From Truepera sp. bin119 (lineage in GTDB: Bacteria; Deinococcota; Deinococci; Deinococcales; Trueperaceae): a stretch of DNA of 64,000 nucleotides. Of the stretch, positions 61,321 through 64,000 are shown piece by piece (position 1 is the first letter of the stretch; every line of letters starts with the position of its first letter). The translations under genes and the position numbers were made by a program. A model generated the notes under the pieces. That model searched no databases. It was given only the letters and a program-made list of their open reading frames with translations, and was not told the DNA's origin. The stretch is taken from assembly GCA_002239005.1 (NCBI GenBank), contig MPNL01000003.1, forward strand, positions 1 through 64,000. Direction: 5' to 3'.

Positions 61321-61326
61321 TAGACT
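61321..61326 (+). promoter_or_regulatory. -10 box of a leaderless promoter, mnmA
   Basis: TAGACT, then 8 bases, then the GTG at 61335. Confidence 0.48.
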
Positions 61327-61334
61327 GGTAGGTT

Positions 61335-62438
61335 GTGAGCCTCCCGACTATAAAAGAACCGGCCCTCGTGCCGCTGAGGGTGCTATGCGCCCTGTCCGGT
61401 GGTGTGGATTCCTCCGTAGCCACTGCCCTCTTGCAGGAGCGGGGTTTCGCCGTGGTCGGTGCGATGATGCGATTTTGGCCCGATGATAGGCCCGCTGGTG
61501 CCTTCGATCTCTGTTGCAGCCCGGAGGCTGCCTATGATGCGCGCCGAGTCGCTGACAGGCTGAATGTGCCTTTCTACCTCCTCGACTACCGTAAGGAGTT
61601 CGATGAGGTCGTTGTCGATCCTTTCGTGCCCAGCTACCTTCGCGGTGAGACGCCCAACCCCTGTGTCTGGTGCAACCGGCACATCAAGTTTGGCAGCTTG
61701 GTTCGCCGGGCCCAAAAGCTGGGCTGCGAGTTTATGGCGACTGGCCACTATGTCCGGCGGGTGGACCGATCCGAAGGGGTCGAGCTCCATCGCGGCCGCG
61801 ACCCAGGTAAGGATCAGACCTACTTCCTATGGGCTCTGCCGCGGGATATCCTCCCGTACCTGCTATTTCCGCTTGGTGAGTTTGACAAGCTTCAGGTCCG
61901 TCAGATGGCCCGCGAGCGTGGCCTTGGTACGTCCGAGAAACCTGGGTCGAGCGGTCTCTGTTTCATCACCCACTCCGTCCGCGACTATCTTAGGGCTACA
62001 ACTGAGCCCAACCCGGGGCCCGTTATCGATGCCTCTCGGGATGGCGAAGTGGTGGGTGAGCACCACGGGATCCAGTACTATACTGTTGGCCAGAAGCGTG
62101 GCCTGGGCCTATTCCAGTCACATCTTTCCCGCTATGTGATCGACCTTCGCGGCGACGACAATACCGTGGTTGTGGGCACCCGCGAGATGTGTCAGTGGGA
62201 ACGCCTTGAGGTGCATCGGGCCAACTTCTTGCTTGATGTTGACGAGGTCCCAAGGTGCGTGATGGTGCAGGTTCGCTACCGTCAGGACCCAACCCCTGCA
62301 ACCCTCGCATTTACAGGACCCGACTCGTTCGAGTTGCGCTTCGGCAAGCCTGTCTTCGCCGTGACCGTCGGCCAGTCAGCTGTGCTCTACCAGGGCGAAA
62401 GGCTTCTGGGTGGTGGTGTAATCGTTGAGAGGGGCTGA
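61335..62438 (+). CDS. mnmA: tRNA-specific 2-thiouridylase MnmA
   Basis: 367 residues. It thiolates U34 of tRNAs for Lys, Glu and Gln. The PP-loop VLCALSGGVDSSVATALLQ binds ATP. The catalytic Cys pair lies in ETPNPCVWCNRHIKFG and SGLCFITHSVRDYLR. QYYTVGQKRGLGLF and the C-terminal beta-barrel (FTGPDSFELRFGKPVFAVTV) complete it. GTG start. Confidence 0.95.
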   Translation: MSLPTIKEPALVPLRVLCALSGGVDSSVATALLQERGFAVVGAMMRFWPDDRPAGAFDLCCSPEAAYDARRVADRLNVPFYLLDYRKEFDEVVVDPFVPSYLRGETPNPCVWCNRHIKFGSLVRRAQKLGCEFMATGHYVRRVDRSEGVELHRGRDPGKDQTYFLWALPRDILPYLLFPLGEFDKLQVRQMARERGLGTSEKPGSSGLCFITHSVRDYLRATTEPNPGPVIDASRDGEVVGEHHGIQYYTVGQKRGLGLFQSHLSRYVIDLRGDDNTVVVGTREMCQWERLEVHRANFLLDVDEVPRCVMVQVRYRQDPTPATLAFTGPDSFELRFGKPVFAVTVGQSAVLYQGERLLGGGVIVERG

Positions 62439-62496
62439 CTCGGGCGTGACACCTGCAGTGTACCCTACACTTCCGATGAGGGGGTCTTGCGCGTCA

Positions 62497-62649
62497 TCAT
62501 ACTGGTGATTCCTGTAGTGATCGATCAAGAGTCGGATTGGTGTCCAGTTGAAGCGCCCCGGCGACCTCGTCCCCAGCCTTGCGGAGACCGTGCAGGGCTA
62601 TGTCGCGCACGAGCAAGGGATCTTCGGATGTGAGGATCGCAGACATCAT
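62497..62649 (-). CDS. doubtful small frame, 50 residues, perhaps a gene remnant
   Basis: It starts MMSAILTSEDPLLVRDIALH and continues as an amphipathic helix (GLRKAGDEVAGALQ). The frame is also open upstream of the ATG for about 24 codons with protein-like composition, which fits the 3' part of a decayed gene. No family recognised. Confidence 0.3.
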   Translation of the reverse strand: MMSAILTSEDPLLVRDIALHGLRKAGDEVAGALQLDTNPTLDRSLQESPV

Positions 62650-62855
62650 TTCAGTCTCTGGGTCTGTAGGCCAAACCTGTAATCCCGCTTCCTGAACTGC
62701 TCCATTGAAGGGACATAATCAGGCCAACGCCTCCTTACCCAAGGGTGTAGCACCGGTCAGTTCACATGCACGGTCCATCTGTGCCTTCCTGCCCAATGAA
62801 GAATGGGGCCGATGCTAGTTGTAGAAGGATTTCCACTTCTTCGAGCTGCATCCGG

Positions 62856-62882
62856 TCGTAACGTGAGATTATCTCCACCCCC
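62856..62882 (+). repeat. solo copy of the TCGTAACGTGAGATTATCTC repeat
   Basis: It matches the left end of the 516-bp element over about 45 bases, including the downstream ACCCCC-AAAGG-GAGGCC context. No inverted partner was seen in the window. Confidence 0.7.
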
Positions 62883-63107
62883 AAAGGGGAGAGGCCAGCT
62901 CTATCTCGTCGTTGGGTAGTGGAACGAACCTTTTCTTCACTGAGTCTCTGCCGGCGATTGGCTAAGGATTTTGAGAGAACTGTTGCGAGCTCTGTAGCGT
63001 GGGTGAGCCATCTGCCGGTTCCTGATGCGGCGGGTTGCCAGAAGTATTGTGCAACGGAAAGTACTTGGGGATCCTCTCGATAATGATTTATGGAAGAGAC
63101 CCTAAGG

Positions 63108-63138
63108 TTGCGAACAGGAACACCTTTGTGCTAATAAT
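63108..63138 (+). promoter_or_regulatory. possible promoter of rpsA
   Basis: TTGCGA (63108-63113), an 18-base spacer and TAATAAT. The leader would be about 40 bases with AAGGAGG at 63165-63171, 11 bases before the ATG. Confidence 0.42.
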
Positions 63139-63182
63139 GGGCAATTGCCATTCTGACAACGGCTAAGGAGGAACCCTTATCA

Positions 63183-64000
63183 ATGGAAGATAAGACGAGA
63201 CCGGCTGTGGACGCCCCTGCCCCGGCCACCGACTACGACCCAGAGGTGAGTTTTAATCAGGTCCAGGCGGCAGCAGGCGAGCAGGGCAACGCTGGCGTTG
63301 CTGAAGAGGTCGAGAGCCAGGTCGAAGTCACGACAGAAGCGCCCGTCGACTCGGTTGCTCCTGAGGAAGCCACTGACAACCCAAGCCCTGACCCTAAAGC
63401 CGTTACAGAAGCGACTATAGAACCTTCTCTGGAATCGGAATCGGCCATCGGAGCCTCGACCGCTGAGAGCGCAGATGCGAAGGGGGAGGAGGGCACAACT
63501 CCTGGACCCGGGCCGATGAAATCCGCGTCGGCAGAAGCCCTTCTCATGAGCACGGAGGGGACAACCGCAGAATCCAAGGAGCTAGAAACTTTGGAGACTC
63601 CAGACCCCATCGCAACAACAGCTGTGGGGAAGGAGGCTGGGAATCACGACATCACCATGGAGGATGTCCTAAAGGCCAGTGATGAGCACCTCGCCAGCAA
63701 ACCGGTCCACCGGGGCATGATCACTACCGGTGAGATCATCATGTTGTCACAGGAGGGCATCGTTGTCGATGTCTCTTCCAAAATTGAGGGCATCCTACCC
63801 TACAACCAACTGTTCGAATATGAGTCGAGCGCCGAGGACGCCGCTAAGTATTTCAGACCCGGCGACAAGATCCAAGTGTTTGTGATCCGTGCCGACATCC
63901 CCAACAACACCATTGTTCTATCCAAACGGAGGGCTGACCAGGAGCGCGCCTGGAATCTACTCCAGGAAATCTATGACAAGCAGAAGCCCGTCGAGGTAGA
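63183..64000 (+). CDS. rpsA: 30S ribosomal protein S1, N-terminal part (runs off the window)
   Basis: 272 codons are present, no stop before the edge. The first 160 or so residues are an acidic, Ala/Glu/Thr/Pro-rich tail (MEDKTRPAVDAPAPATDYDP at the start) with no predicted fold. From about 173 the S1 repeats begin: KPVHRGMITTGEIIMLSQEG, VVDVSSKIEGILPYNQLFEY and then VLSKRRADQERAWN, the classic end of an S1 repeat. S1 binds mRNA and helps initiation on structured leaders. The long acidic tail resembles those of other Deinococcota S1 proteins. A strong AAGGAGG site precedes the ATG. Confidence 0.92.
   Translation, partial: MEDKTRPAVDAPAPATDYDPEVSFNQVQAAAGEQGNAGVAEEVESQVEVTTEAPVDSVAPEEATDNPSPDPKAVTEATIEPSLESESAIGASTAESADAKGEEGTTPGPGPMKSASAEALLMSTEGTTAESKELETLETPDPIATTAVGKEAGNHDITMEDVLKASDEHLASKPVHRGMITTGEIIMLSQEGIVVDVSSKIEGILPYNQLFEYESSAEDAAKYFRPGDKIQVFVIRADIPNNTIVLSKRRADQERAWNLLQEIYDKQKPVEV

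Larger units (their letters stand above)
62439..63182. other. intergenic before rpsA: palindrome, repeat copy and a doubtful small frame
   Basis: AGTGTA-CCC-TACACT forms a short palindrome at 62457-62471. A reverse-strand frame of 50 codons (62497-62649) and one solo copy of the GTGAGATTATCTC repeat follow. No confident gene lies between mnmA and rpsA. Confidence 0.55.

Overview
The window is GC-rich chromosomal DNA of a bacterium, most likely a member of the Deinococcota, perhaps a Truepera-like lineage (inference). Three things point there. A DNA polymerase I has a degenerate proofreading domain of the Taq type. Ribosomal protein S1 has a long acidic N-terminal extension. Many genes carry a TAnnnT -10 box only 5-8 bases before the start codon, so their transcripts should have no leader, a habit well documented in Deinococcus. 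No rRNA, CRISPR array, prophage or complete insertion sequence was found.

Positions 1-9,375 form the accessory part. It holds a 913-residue protein of unknown function, a low-GC patch with a probably truncated small gene and a second small gene, then a three-gene leftward restriction-modification operon. That operon encodes a sigma-region-4 plus winged-helix regulator, a XamI-type endonuclease and a gamma-type adenine methyltransferase. A tRNA-Ser borders the block on the right.

From 9.5 to 20 kb lie mostly leftward housekeeping genes: trmJ, rpsT, a spondin_N exported protein, kynB-kynU (kynurenine degradation), glmM, polA and an SDR dehydrogenase, followed by a rightward GDPD phosphodiesterase. 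From 20.7 to 30.6 kb the genes run rightward: fabI; a trp operon with a newly recognised leader peptide (trpL-trpE-trpG-glycosyltransferase-trpD); pdxS; a bifunctional penicillin-binding protein; a P1-family peptidase; and pdxT.

From 30.5 to 34.5 kb run crcB, lipA, lipB, a PQQ sugar dehydrogenase and trmH, all leftward. After tRNA-Leu comes a DinG/XPD-like helicase gene broken by a 64-bp very GC-rich insertion between 7-bp direct repeats. Then follow an Lrp regulator divergent from an ArsC-fold protein, a YmdB-type phosphoesterase, ppc, and an ExbB-ExbD operon whose third gene fuses a TonB-like N-terminus to a DUF3048 domain.

From 44 to 61.2 kb are a calcineurin-like phosphoesterase, a five-LysM M23 endopeptidase, argB, a 1.4-kb intergenic region full of two repeat families, pepQ-tpiA-lon, argS, a large FAD/Fe-S oxidoreductase, recJ and a LapA-like membrane protein. 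The window closes with mnmA and the first 818 bases of rpsA. The most novel items are the leaderless trp leader peptide, the ExbBD/DUF3048 operon, the inverted-repeat elements at 48-49 kb (with a further copy before rpsA), the insertion in the helicase gene, and the regulator-led restriction-modification operon.
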